Assembly (NCBI GenBank): GCA_949752745.1
Contig: OX457031.1
Coordinates: 24,070,081-24,134,080, forward strand
Reading direction: 5' to 3'
Source of the DNA: Protula sp. h YS-2021
Taxonomy: Eukaryota > Annelida > Polychaeta > Sabellida > Serpulidae
Length of the DNA: 64,000 bases
This document shows positions 40,186 through 54,149 of the stretch, in pieces. The notes under the pieces are model-generated. The model saw only the letters and a list, made by a program, of their open reading frames with translations. It did no database searches and was not told where the DNA came from. Position 1 is the stretch's first letter. Each line of letters begins with the position of its first letter. Position numbers and translations under genes: made by a program.

Positions 40186-42397
40186 TTAGACGTCAGAGGA
40201 ATTGCCATTTCGATTTTCACATGCCATCAAATCGCGCGTGAATATGACGTCACATCACGTCATCTATAAAAGGTTTATGCAACATCGCATGTTTACTGGG
40301 AAGAACCAAATGCTCATGTCACCGTTATCTGCCAAAAAACAAATCGTTGAACTGTCTGGTTGCAGACATACAAATCGTTTTCAATTGCCTTTTTTTCATC
40401 CATGTAATTGTTTTTAAAATGAATGACGTGAACCAAAGTAGTGCTTGTTTGGAATGCAGACACTGAAAAAAAGGAAACATGGGAGTGCTGTTCCATTTCA
40501 TGAATTTATGTTTTGGATCCAAAAACCCGTCCTACATACATTTTTTTTTTGGAAAAAAATCCATTACAAATATGATCTTGTTCATTGCTGTACAGAACAA
40601 AAGTGTTGAATAAAGCCGTTGTTATTACACACTGACCTCTGCAAATATCTATCTGTTATATATAACACAAATCGGGTATAGCTAGTTTCCCTGTCACGAT
40701 AAGGTCAAGTGCTATTTCGCTAAATCCCAAGTTCCTTATTGAGAAAAAACAATTCTAACACACATTAGACCGGCAGGCCGTATATTTTGGCTGTTGGACA
40801 GCAAAGAAAGATAACTACTTCCATTTGGCGGTTTTCTTATCCAACTGTGGAGAAAATGATCAAGAAAAAGACTGAGACAAAGGTCTCATATTTTTAGCAG
40901 GTCTTCTGATATTGAAATTACTCTGTGTTTGTACCGTCGGGAGGGAGGGGGGAGGGGGGACTGGTTCAAAATGTCGCCGAAGACCGGCTGAGATGACCCC
41001 CTTTCCCAGTACACACAGACTGAAGACCCGTTCCTGGTAACTGCATTTGTAAGGCCAAACTACTAAACCCAGCAACACGCTGTCATAAATCATTTATCGA
41101 GTCTTAAGGAGATACTGTCAAGTTATGCCAGCCCAGGGTGTCAAACAGTAATCAATTTCTATCCATCACACTCCTGTGTAAGCAAAGTGTCTGTGATAGA
41201 TGTATTGCTTAAAAGATCCCTTTTTGAAATACCTCAAAAGATATCGGCAAGCTGTAATTGAAAACTCTGCTGAAGATAGATACGGCAGGCAAATCAAAAT
41301 TTGATTCCTATGGGTTTTTTTTTCTTCAAATTTTATTTTTAAAATGTATAATAGTGCACAGCCAAAAATAGCCAACAAAACAATAAAATTCTATTTTTAT
41401 TAAACCGATTTCAATAAATGTTCCCTGTTTTTTATTTATTTGGTATTTTTTTTTGTTCGTTTGCAATCATTGTTATTACGTAAGTCCAACACATCAAAAT
41501 GGAATTTATTCTTGATAATCGTTTAGCACCAGCCATATAAAACACCATACAAAGAATCTGTATTAATTTGCTTTATTTTTTCTACACTTCAAAATACATA
41601 CAAAGAAACAAAAAAATATGCAAAAAAAAAATTATGCATTTTGTTGTAACAAAAAAAGGTTGCACTAGGGCATTTGATAGATGACTGTCCTTCAGTTCGC
41701 GTGAGGTATCTGCCTACTTGGTTCTTGGGATAAAAACATTTGATTTGTGCAGAAAAATGGCTTACAATAATGCCAAATCTCAAAGGCACCAATGCCTTGA
41801 ATTCGAGGGGGTCTGGGACAATTCCCCCAGACAAATCCCCCTCCCCTCCCCCCGCACTTTAGACCTGAATGTTGTGGGCAATGCCACGCAAATAGTCAAT
41901 AATCTCGTGATTTTCGAATTGCCCTGGGAGTGGTCGAATGAAATAACCAACTACTCCGGGATTTCCGGTTATGATTGGTTTTGGCTGTCCTGATGAGGTC
42001 ATCTTACACGTCATTGTTTCGATAAATAACCTTAAAATCCAAGGGACTGTGAGATTCCTAATACCTAATACTCAATTAACAGTGAACAATTTTAATGCAA
42101 TTGATTTAATCAAAGACTCATCAATCAGCCGTGCAAAAAGCGAAAGCAATATACAGTGAACTAAATAGTATTGAAATAAAATTTGCAAAAATTATTTGGA
42201 AGAAATATGCAATTGAAAAATGTAATTTAACACTTTTTGGGTGGGAATAGTCAGGGGAAGTGGGGGGCAGTTCTAAGGGGGAATTTTTCGAGGGGAGTTA
42301 AGCGGGGAGAATTGTCTGGTGGGGGGGGGGGGAAGGAATTGCCTTTTCCCATTCGGGGGGAGGGGGGAGGGGGTCAGAATGCGTGGAAGCCATTCAT
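40186..42397. other. Noncoding sequence, small hairpins only
   Basis: No gene is supported. A GTCTGGG/CCCAGAC hairpin lies near 41809-41831 beside C-rich runs, and G-runs occur at 42240-42375. Confidence 0.35.
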
Positions 42398-42430
42398 CCA
42401 CAAACTGGTTACAATGCCTAGCCATGACTT
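42398..42430 (-). repeat. Terminal fragment of family M
   Basis: 'ggttacaatgcctagccatg' followed by 'acttttt' matches the left end of 36631-36813 with few mismatches. The G-rich block to its left may be a diverged body. Confidence 0.45.
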
Positions 42431-42812
42431 TTTAAAAACAACTCTTTTTAAATAACACTTTTTAACATAATGCGCATACCCTTTAAATTTCACCCCGACT
42501 ATGTAATTTTCTAAAATAAAAAAAAAACTTTCTTCTGTTGCACCTCCTTCCATATTCACGGCAACAGGTTCAACATTCAGGCTCGTAAGTGACTGCAGTT
42601 AGAATGAAAACTAGACAGTTACTACCAATTGTGAAGTTTGCGCACAATGCTTGGATCCCCTCGTTTTGCTGGGCGCTGACCGCACCCCCCCCCCCCAAAA
42701 AAAAAAAATAATAATAACAACAAACGCCGAACTCTTAATGTAATTATATCCTCTTTCTTGCCCACATTGTGGCTGATATGTAAGCTGGGAGTATTTCTAT
42801 CGACAGGAGTCT

Positions 42813-42859
<47 letters not shown>
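42813..42859 (+). repeat. (GTTA)n microsatellite
   Basis: About 12 perfect GTTA tetranucleotides. Confidence 0.95.
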
Positions 42860-42860
<1 letters not shown>

Positions 42861-45800
42861 AAAAAGAAATAGTATTTTACTGTGCATATTTACCAATAAT
42901 GTATTTCAAGACGCCCAGAACCATGCGCGCTGTGAAACAATAGGCGTACGTGGATATGCTATGACCTCTGCTGAAAATTTTGATTCTCAAGAAATTGACA
43001 TTAGACACGTTTATTTAAAAGCACGTATTTATCTCAGTGCGTAGATGAAAGTTATGTAAAGCATGACTTGGTGACCGCCAGAAAGAGCTACCTATAAATA
43101 GACATGATCATGGATCCCGAGAGCAGGGCTTGCTTTTATGAACATGGACTTGTGGACATCGTACGGGACGAGACACAAACAAGGGTAAATCAACAGCGAA
43201 GACATTTCCGCCAACATTTCCGCAATTTCTGTGTTATGCTAGTGGCTAAAATGTGACCTTAAGAAGCAAGTAATTGTCACAACGTCTGGCTGGATAAATA
43301 ATTTTGACAGACACCCTTTCTCGTGGAGAATCCCGTGCTGCCGGGACTCTCAAGTAATCGATTTATAACACGTGACAACAATGAATTATTGCTACATATC
43401 TTCGTGATAACCAGGCTAGCACAAAATGAAATTATAGAAGCAGGGAATTGCAACATCAGGAAGCAAGTTTCGGTTTCTGGCGATTAATCACGATATGTCT
43501 TTTTTTTCGAAATTGAAGAAACACCCAGGGCTGATAGCAAAAGATTTAAAGAGCACCAAAGTTCTTATACTTATTATGACACTCAATAAGTCAGCAAAAC
43601 GCCTCAACGGCAGCCATTTTTAGACCGTTATTTTACCTAATTTCTTACAGATATTTTATGAGATTTTAATATCCAGTTGCTGTTACTGACAAGGAACTCG
43701 ATCCCAACAAGGGCTGAGGCTTCAAACCTAAATTTAAATCAATTTCGGGTTAATATCCTTTTAAAACCGATGTTTCCTTCTAAGTACATATAATTCGCAT
43801 TAGAGAAGTGTAGAGCATCACAAAGAAGTTGTGTTATAAAAATGCCTGAAAAAAAAACTTTTGGTAAACCCGAATATCCATAGTATGCAATTTGCCTACT
43901 GTGAAAAAATATAAAAGAGAATTAGGGCATTGAGCCATAACGGTTGTGGACCCGGTAACTTGCACGTGTGTGATATTAACGCTTTCCCGTGGGGAGTGTT
44001 ACAGGTTTGATGCTAAGACCAATGCACCAAGGAACCCCGGGTAAAAGAGAAAAAAACAGCTGAGTGGGAAAAAAAACAGAGATGGTATCATAAACTTGTG
44101 TTTTATTCTTTTGACGAGATTCGGTAAAGCTAAACAGTACCCCCTCAGTAACCGTTCGTTGAATTAATCGCCTCTGGAGAATAGGAACTCCTTTATATTG
44201 GGAACCTCATTTTGTTCTATGGACAGACATAAAAGGCGTTAGTTAATTGTTCAGTCGTGTCGTTGAAGAGAATTTGGCTGTATTTTTTTCAAGGAAGATC
44301 TCGAAATCTTTTTTTTCTCTTTTAGTACCAAACCACAGAAGCAAATCGACGATTTGGACTCCCATTCACTACCCTTGGTTCATCACCCAATGATTTTGTT
44401 AAAGAAACTCTATGCTATGAAATGCATAACAAAGATAAGTGTGACAAAATACAAAGTACACTCGATCACTACATCGAGAACTTCAATAGCAGAGGTTTTC
44501 TAGAAGGGCTGGTCGGACGTGCCTGGGGATGAAAAGGGGTGATCCGCCGTTCGTAGTATGTTCCTATGTTAGTATGTACGTATGCATGTAAGTGCGTTAG
44601 ACTTTCCAAAGCATTGTTTCTCCTGTGTAAGGACCGTTTTGACATATTAATGTTTCACAGGTGATTTTCTGTTGAGTTCTTTTAGCGATCCATAAAAATA
44701 GTAAAATGGTTGCATTTAAAAATGTTGCTATATTTTAAAAAACCGCATTTGTGAGTTTTTGGCTGAATCCCTTTTAAATGTGATACGGATGTCACTTATA
44801 TCATCCCGTCCCCGGAATATTACCTTCTTATCGCTCTGAGAACATTTGGCGGAATAGCGGAACCTAACTATCAGTTGGCCTAGGGGCTGGGCCTGTTTTT
44901 ACATCTCGATTTAAAAAAAGTTTTATCTCTAATTATTTTGGTCGAAGCGCTTTCATATTTAACAAGTGTCATTTATTAGTCATCTACCAAGCGGAAACGT
45001 ATGGGTTCGAAGTTTTTCGAGATCATCAAAAATAGAGATTTCGGCTTTTATCTCTTGTTTTAATTGATGATGATTGAATAATTTTTAAAAATTCATAGTT
45101 ATGTTTCCTATGCAAAACACGATTATTGGTTTTGGCTAATCTTGAAAATGTATAAGAACTAAAATTTCATTATTGTGTATTACATCATGAAAGGTTTTGC
45201 TGTCATTTTCAAATTCTAAGTGACTATTCAGTTTTTGACAGTCCGCATGCAAACTAGCCAGATTTTGCCCCAGGAGATGCCCAACCTGATTTATGTTGTT
45301 TCTGTATTCTTAGTACACCAATTTTTGCGATTTTTTGGCATTTAGAATTTTGGCAAAACTAAGGATTAATATGTCTCTTCTCTTACAGTTGCCATTGAAC
45401 TGTAGTTACATTTCCTAAGTACATTAGACTCTGGATTCTATTTTAAGTTGAAATTGATCAATATAAAAATTTTTTTTCAATATGTAGTCTCATTGGACAG
45501 TTTTCAAGTTACCATAAAGCTTTGAGGCATTTCTTCTTCAAACTAGGCAGAAAGTTGCCCCTGGAGCGCACTGTATTTCTTACAGTCTCAAAATTGTTGA
45601 TTTTGTGGATATTTTTCATCGATTTTTAAATGGTTTAACGTATGAGTAAATATGAAATATATTTTCTATTATAATTGTGACTAACTTGCTTTGAAATATC
45701 ACAGCTATGCTGCCTATGTTCTCTGGGGAGGAGTTTCCGCGTTTGCTTAGTTGGGTCCAATGCCAAATTATTCCACTTTTCACATATTCAACTTGATGTT

Positions 45801-48800
45801 TGATGTAATATATGTATTGTCCAGGTAATCCGTTACGCACTGTCACTTTTATGAAAAAGTGAGAGTGTTGCCATTGCAGATGTGTTGTCTGGTCGCCTTG
45901 TCCCTAGACATGCTTATTGTTTTATTATGCTATTAAGCTTCAGAAGAAAATGTATTCGTTCCTCGTCTTTAAAATTGATCTCGTTTCTTTTCACATTCCT
46001 TTGGTTGGCAAACTTTATTGAGCCATAATATGATTACTGACCCAACAACTGAAGGGTTATCGATATGAAAACAAACAAAAAATCTCTGCCTCACAAATTA
46101 GATTTGTCTGCTGCTAGCCATGACACACTGGAGTGTTTTCTTTCATTGCCAAGAGATCATTATAATAAATTTTCAATTTACCATTTAAACGCCAATCTAA
46201 ATCTAGATGTTTTGCACAGAACACAGTCTGAGGAGTTGTCAATTTGTTTGCTTTTTGTCAATTTCCTCATTTTGGTCTTACACACCCGATAAATTCTGCA
46301 TTTTTTACAAAGGGCATTTAAGAAAGATATAAGAAATGTATATAAATTTCATATCTAACAAAGTACACACACATAGCATCCGATCAAGAACTCTGCTTAC
46401 GCAAAACTTTTAATGAATGGGTGACGTCACAAACATTACGCATGGCAAGTAGTTGTGCTATATGGTATACGGTATACCATACTCTAATTACTTGAGCAAT
46501 CAATCCAACATTTTACTTTGACTTTATGTATTTCTGTACTTTATTTATACTCAAAGAGAAAATAATCCAAATACAGCTTTCACAAGCATTGCGTCTACAA
46601 CACACACCAACACATTAAAAATATAGCAAGGTAATATTTAAATTTTTCTCGGTATTATGAAGAATGAAATGAAACTTATGTATGTCAGTTACAAACCCAA
46701 TGTCCTCCTATTACATTTTGTTTTGGCTCGAATATACAATACTGATTTCAGAGAACCTAACAAATTGCAGTCTGACACTTGTTAAAAAAAGTGCCAGATG
46801 GTCACATTCATGTTCTCGAGTCTTTTAAAGTATGTATAAAGGCAAAATGAATTAAATTGAACAAAATTGAATAAAAAACGTTAAGATGCGGGGTTTAATG
46901 AAAACGAAAGATGTCAAGAAATATGTATGCTTTATACATCACAATAGCCAGCACCGTCACTAAATGATGCGCTCCATAAGAAATCACCCACGACCCGTCC
47001 TACTAATGATAACAACGCCGGACCAAAATTGAGCTATTCGAATAATGTACCTTTGTGATCGCCCCCCCATCCCCCATCGTCTGTGCTAAAGCTGTTGTAT
47101 GAGCCTAAATATCCTAAGTCGGACCAGTGTTAAAGCAACGCTGACAACATTTGGAATAAGCTCACTCCTACAGCTGGAGCTCTTAACCGCCGTCACAAAG
47201 CCATGCGGAGCTTAGATATTCTTTCGTTTCGGAATGGTGCAGGTTATAGTATAGAAGAGAAATCGGCTGACAACGGCGCACAAGATATTGGAAACTGGAA
47301 CATATAAAATGCCTTCAGAATGTCCCTAAATTACTGTTGTTGTAAAGTTTACCCTTTATTCGCTCCATGAGTAATTTCGCGGGCCGTGACCGCTTATCGT
47401 GGATGGCAGAACTAGTTAGATTGATACAATACAGCTATTACTATTCTGCTTTAAATCCGTAATGCTTGAAACTGCTTCATTTTGTTGCAAGACAGCTTGT
47501 AAATTTCACCATTTTACTTCATCTCTTCGCTGTTACCATTTGGTTGCAAACCATGGTAAAAATTGTAACCATACAGTGATTTAAACTAATGTGTCACACC
47601 AATAAAGAATGGTCCCAGAATTGTTTCCAGGTTAGCAGAGCTGATGTAAATTACTCCTGATGCAATTTTCTTATATAAATATTCAGAGCTTACATAGAGC
47701 AATGGGTAAAGGCCACAAACTACTACATACTGCCACTTATTCTATTCTAGAACATGGGTGTGGGGGGAGCGGATAATACTTTACATAATACTACATATAC
47801 TGAGTTTTTATTCTAGTTACCATAATCTTGTTTGTAGATGTTCTATTGCAGAAGCTCTCACCCAGTTAACAGTGCTTGGCTTTTGAAATCTCCTTCTTAA
47901 AATATGGTTCCTCCACTTTAAGCTTGTATTGTATGCATATATAAAAATCAGACACATAGTGAAGTTATTCAGCAATATATTTAAATCGTACTAAATTATT
48001 TTTAATCAGGTTTTATTGTTTTGGGTATTGTTATATTAACACATTCATGCAGATGACAATGCCAGTTACTAAGAAAAGCCGTATTATTGGCTACATCGAA
48101 ATACTGATATTGGTAAGAAATCAACAGATAATTGAATACTAAAACATGACCTGGTTATTGTGCTCAGGGTTTGTTGGTGAGACTAAGATATCTGCTATAT
48201 ACTTCACAACGCTTTGCTTATCAGACTGATACACATTTGATGATGTGTTGTCTATTGCATTTTTAGTAAAAAATCCACTTTACTGTGGCTTTTTACTGTA
48301 ATCCATCTCACCACGGAAGCCCAAAACATGAATTTGAGAACTCTTCCTTACCTAGATTATTGAGCTGTACAGTTTGAAATGCGCTATATATTCCATATAA
48401 AAACTGAAACTGAAACTGAAACTACGGTTCTGTTACCTGACACCTGCATTTACCACTGAACTGTTGCTACCAAGCATCCAAGTTATCACATCGATATTCG
48501 AGTTTTTATAGAAATGGTCAAATCAAAGATTTTTGTTATAGGGGAGATAAGTGTTATTGCAAAAATGTCATGATATGAACAAAACAAGTTTTTATTGATA
48601 AATATAAATATGCGAATTTAATAACACAGATAAACATAATGATTCATCTTATATCATTGATTAATTTCATATCAATAACTGAATGCGATACATGATTACA
48701 ATCATGTTTGAAGGCTGTTACCAAAGAAAGGTTGATATGTAGATATGCATACAGGGTTGAATGTAAAGAGTGCTTTTTATACTAAAGTATTCATATTCAT

Positions 48801-51800
48801 AGTATTGCTTGTAATATACTTACAGCTACAAATTTGTCAAATAATGACAACAATGAAAATATCACTTTTGGGGAAGTAAGGGAATTGTAACTTTATACTT
48901 TCAATGGCCAAATAGACTAATTCTTTCCATATGCAGTATGTTGAAAGATATATCTGGTATAATACTTTATTCTCTGGGTACTGCTATAAAGGAAATACTC
49001 GTATTCTATTTTATTTGTAATTACACATGACATTGCTACGTATTTGAAATTGATGTAGTTTGTATTTTCAGGACTTTTCCTTGATTACTTATTATCATTT
49101 TGTAGTAATTTGATAGGTTTTCAAAAATTCTTGGGGCATTTATAGTCATACTGCGTGTGATATTTTCTCATCGGAAAACACAGATGGCACCCTGTAATTA
49201 TTTACGTAAAATGTAACCTACAATCTATCCATACATTGTAACTTTGACCTAATTTTATAGGTTTTCATGCTGAGGCGTACATATCAATATTAATGCTTAT
49301 GTAAAGTTAAATGAAAAACAAAGAACTAAAGTACAATTTGAATTGCACTTTCTAGACGTTGCTGCTACTCACCTCAACGATTTCGTTGAAATATTTATAC
49401 GGCATTTTAGCGCACGAACATATGTAGCATTCGTTTGTTGCGAAATCCTTGCGATTTAACGTAAACCTATGCAATCTCAGTTGTGACCTAAGAGTCAATA
49501 AAATTAATAGTAGAATACAGCTACAATGAAGTATTTTGCCAATTTTCTTGCTTGTTTAATGTAAGTAGCAAAGTATTTGCCTAAAAAGAGATAAAACAAC
49601 GCTGACATACTTTTGTGAAAATTAAAAAAATGGTTATATTTGACTGTAAGAATCAAAATGGGCTCTATAATTTTAAGTGCAACACAAATACACGACGTTC
49701 ATTTTTAGTCTATAATGAGTACTAATGTTTACTGAATGACTACTTTTTATTTTTATAGTATGTATCATAACAATTGTGTATCACTGAAGTTGTTGAAATG
49801 TCAGTCCTACAATTCAAACACAAGTTATAGTCAACAAAATAAAATACATGTCGTTTCATTCACAGCAGTAGCCATTACATTCATAAGTCAATTTCTCATT
49901 GCTCTCTGGCGTCGACAAACTATAAATATTAACCAGAGCTTTGCAACTAAATCATGCAATTTTGGCAAAACATGTGTATTTGCTAGATAGTCTTATTAAT
50001 TCAGGATTTAGATAAGTGTAATAAATCAAAATGTGATAAGCAAGCGACACCGTAGATACACTCTTTTAACCATAAACGTCCTTTGTCATAACATGTTTGC
50101 TAAAAATTGCAATACATATTTCAGGGAGATGTAAGAAATAGCCCGTTCATCTCATAACTTTGCATTTTCACAAAACCAAAAATAACGTGAAGCAACGCGA
50201 GGAGATAAAGAAACAATAGCAATACCACCAAGTACTTAGTTATTCTAAAATGTGGGAATGATCGATGCTAGTTTTGTTCCATAATAAATTTTAAATATTA
50301 CTCTAAAGGAAAAACAAATTTTTTCTGTATCGCTTTTCCAATATCATGTTTTCTGTACATTAGTTTTTATGAGAGTTGTATTACTTAGCAGCTTACTAAG
50401 CCATCGTAAACTTGATTCATTTAAAAAAATGGTCTCAAGAAAGAAAACACTGAAGTATCCAAGTACAGAAATAAAAAAAACTAAACTAATAGGTAGTAAT
50501 TCTTGTAGTTTTGTTGCTAAGTAGTTGGTCTTAGACTAGTCTAAAAACCCTCTTTATAACGAAAAGGGGGATTCCTCTTTAAAAGTGGCTTATGCCCGAT
50601 ATTTTGATAACGAATGCCTTTAAAATAGAAGAACGAGTTTTCTCCAAAATAAGCAGTTACTTGCCTTATTAGGTTTATTGTGAGCTAATTACACTTGGGA
50701 AGTTTTGCTTTCAAGGTGTAAGTTCCTTGTAGCAGAGTTCCTTTAGCTCTTTTTCCCTGTAGATCATTTCTGTCCAATTTCTCCAAGCATAAATAGTCAG
50801 AAATGTGTAAATTTACGTGTATAACTTCTAGTGCTGTGTAACATTTTACACGAAAGACGCCTTATATTTTAAAAATAATAATTTATGGCTGCAAGCGTTG
50901 CTTGCTTTTTGTGACAATCCACAGGGACTGCTTTATTGCATGATGGGCTTTCATCCTAAGGAAAAAAATATGTAATGATGATTATACTAAGCGTATATGC
51001 TGTAATTTTATTTTAAATGCAGCAGAGTAGTAGAAACAATGAGCTATTTCGTGCTTGAAATCGTTTTTCTCTTCAGTACCTCAGTCATTAATATAAATAG
51101 ATGTAACCTTAAAATGTTATGGATTACCGCTGTATTGGGATTACTGTTGTACTGGGATTACCGTTGTACGGGGTTAGGAAAGGCATTTTTTTAATACAGA
51201 TTTATAAAGAATGATTAGAATTTGTGAAGCAAATATATGATGATGTTCTACACATTCATTACGACTTCGAAGCAGAGTTTTAAGTGTTGTAAGCCCATTC
51301 GTCATTTCGTCCTTGAAAGGGGGTATAATAACATGGCAATCATTCTGAAAAGCCAACAAAGCCGTCTTTTATTTTTCTTTACTTTTTCCGCTATTTCCCT
51401 TTTTAGTAGGAAAGTAAACTAAGTCAAAGGAAATCATAATTAAGTTACTTTTGGTTACTTGCAAAAGTGAGCGGAGCGTTAGGGAGTGACGAACTGTTAT
51501 TTTTTTGGTAGATCCGGAGTTGCGAACTCAATGACTGACGATGCAAGTACCTTGTACATATTCCTTGTTCATAGTCAATCACAGATGCTTCTCATGGCGA
51601 TCTGTTTGCTTTTTTGGATATTTTTACGGTCAGTCATATCGCAGTATACCTTTTCATCATGTAGTAAAATGTAGTCTATAAGTATCTGTCGTGCATTCGA
51701 TGGCATCTTATTCAATCTGTTAGACTATAAGCCTTGCACTCATGTGTATCATGCAGTGTATTGCAGGTGTTGGTTCCATCGCTTCCCTTTTATCTCCACC

Positions 51801-52705
51801 TAATTACAGGCAGATGGGAAGGCTTGAGGAAATACCTAACCTTCCTAAAGCGATTCATATAACCTCGTTGTAGCGGTAGTGCTGCGGCGTTAAAAATAAA
51901 GAAAAGGCTTGAAACCAACCAAGCCAAGACATTCTGATTCTTTTATATAACAATGAGCAGTTATTAGTGCAACTTTATGTTGGTGACCCGTGTTTAAATA
52001 ACGCGTTCTTTATAAATATATTGGTAATTTACTTTCATTGTAAAGCCAAATGTGTCCATAGCTGTATGTTTATTTGTCACTAAGCACAATTTCATATTAT
52101 ATTATTTTATTTATGTGACATATTTTTATAAGAACAAGGGAAATTGACTGTCAAGGCGCACAATCTCCCATTCTGTAAACATGATTAGGTTTTACTGAGC
52201 AGTTAGTGAACGCTATTCATAGCGAGATCCCGTGTAATATATAGGCTTTGGGCAATCAGTTGGACAGACAGCAGAGAGAAACCACATATTCCCAATGAAA
52301 AAGGATGGAATACATTACAAGTTAATGCTCTCTTTCTCAGTAAAGAGAATATGTTAAGATATATAGAATCCAAGCCCAAAACGGTAGTTAAACAAACTGT
52401 GAAACATGACATCACCCAAAGAATTAGAAATCAGCTGCATCAACTACTGCGTGTCTGATAAAAAATATACAAAATATAAAGAGGAGAAAACTCTGTAAGT
52501 GGTTAGATTTTCTCGTATCTCAGCATCTTGTTTTAATGGGAACACGATAAAACTATAAGCACGTTCCATTTTACTGAGTTCTGCCTTAGACCATGATGTC
52601 AGTGTCGGTAAACCAAAAAGTATAGACTTCTGAAGTCATATCATTTCCCACTTTTTTACTTCATAAGAATAAATTACAGCTATTACTACTGAGCAAATAG
52701 ACATG
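42860..52705. other. Ten-kilobase AT-rich region without recognised genes
   Basis: No convincing exon, RNA gene or transposon. Minor items: a GTATAC-type hairpin (TATGGTATAC/GTATACCATA) at about 46462-46482, three 'ctgaaa' repeats at about 48400-48420, and three 17-bp units ('ggattaccgttgtactg') at about 51122-51174. Open frames do not exceed about 85 residues, as expected by chance in AT-rich DNA. Confidence 0.4.
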
Positions 52706-52729
52706 ATCACAGACAGCGCTGTCTGTGAT
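52706..52729. repeat. Perfect 24-bp palindrome
   Basis: ATCACAGACAGC is followed immediately by its exact reverse complement GCTGTCTGTGAT with no spacer. It contains two inverted CAGAC (Smad-type) boxes. No gene is recognised nearby. Confidence 0.85.
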
Positions 52730-53159
52730 GTAACACACTTATTTTGAAAAAAGCGCCGCGCTGGGTTAAGGGACCTGGTTTGTGACGACTTTAACAACGT
52801 TAAACATCGTTTTCGTTTATTATACTAATTACAGGATGCATGCAACTACACATAGTTACAATTTTCTTAGTTGTTAACATAAATTCTTGCTTTCTTAGTG
52901 ATTCCCACTCGAATACATTATTCATCTCATTCAAGTGGCAACATTTGAGTGTTTCTCCTGTAAAACACTCTGGCAAATAATCGTAGAAATAACAAAAGTA
53001 ATTCAAGTATCGTTTTGTTTACAATACGAAATACGAACTCAAAATTATAAGAATATCATGCGTATTTAAAAGCACAATGGCTCCTCGGCGCAAGGAAATG
53101 TAGCCTTTATGTAACATTTGGCACACATATAAATATATAGCAATAAATAAAAGTATATT

Positions 53160-53420
53160 ATGTTGGTAAACAAGCGTTTCGGTGAATGTTCTAGTTAGTA
53201 GACATGTTTATCAGTGAATATATATGTCAGTGAAAAAAACATGTCTGTGAACGTACCTGTCAGTGAAAATAAAAATCAGTGAACACATATATCAGTGAAT
53301 ATGCATATCACTAAACATATATGTAAGTGCCTGTACATGTCATTGAACATATGTGTCATACAGACACGTCAATGAACATGTGCAAGCGAACATGCGCAGA
53401 TAAACAAATATATGGAAATG
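53160..53420 (+). repeat. Degenerate minisatellite, 'gtcagtgaacatatat' units
   Basis: About ten diverged units of about 20-26 bp with the core 'gtcagtgaacatatat'. Confidence 0.5.
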
Positions 53421-53934
53421 AACGTGCTAAGTTCAGTTCTAATCGTTGTGTAGGCTGATACATCGAACATGAACGTACATATATTTACGGGAACACCCAA
53501 GTGAACAAGATAAATAGACAAACGCATAAATAAATATCAATTCAGGGAACGTAGATAAATTTTTGATATCACTCTGTTTAGTCTAATCTGTTATTTGGTC
53601 ATGAAACATTATTCTCGAAAGATTCATTGAAATTGTTTATATGTGATTGCACTAACGTGGGATATGTAAACAGCTGGATATGCCAGGTGTTCATGTAAGC
53701 TAAATCCTAATGAAAAGTGTAATGTATTGAGACGGCCCCCATCCTGCAGTATCCAGACTTCCTTACACCTCACTTTAGTCGGTAATAGAATTTAGTGATA
53801 AACGAATGTGTTTCTTTTATTTAACCTTGAGGATGGGATTCGAACAGACGCGGACACAGCCACATACATTACAAAAGTAAACTTGATCATCGTAACAAGA
53901 CCTTTTACTTCGCAAAAGCTTCGAATTCGCTTAT

Positions 53935-54074
53935 CTCCACTTTTAATGGGTTCCCTTCCGGTTATATTTACCACGCAACAATAGAAAAGAACTTTTTGTA
54001 CTGCAGTTCGAAAGCACCTATCCCGCCATCCATCCATCGACCAATCAGAATGACTGCGACATCGTCTGCTAGTC
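53935..54074 (+). repeat. Left inverted terminal repeat of the DIRS element (core)
   Basis: This 140-bp core equals the reverse complement of 58284-58423 with three substitutions by eye and no gap. A more diverged outer part extends left to about 53888 and includes 'ttttacttcgcaaaagcttc'. Confidence 0.9.
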
Positions 54075-54087
54075 TTTGTGTATATAG
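54041..54087 (+). promoter_or_regulatory. Probable promoter elements of the DIRS element
   Basis: A CCAATCAG box at 54041-54048 inside the left terminal repeat is followed by TATATAG at 54081-54087, just inside the element and reading towards the coding region. The spacing suits an RNA polymerase II promoter. The right repeat carries the inverted CCAAT box but not the TATA box, since the TATA lies outside the repeated part. Confidence 0.45.
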
Positions 54088-54149
54088 CCATTCCCTTTTA
54101 CGTGGCATTACAAACAACACGCCACTCTGTGTGCTGCCGGATTTTTGCA

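Noticed and set aside
43926..44045. tRNA-like or SINE-like segment ('gggcattgagccataacgg', 'gtggacccggtaac', 'aggaaccccggg')
   Set aside because: A box-A-like word is present, but no proper box B or cloverleaf could be drawn on either strand.
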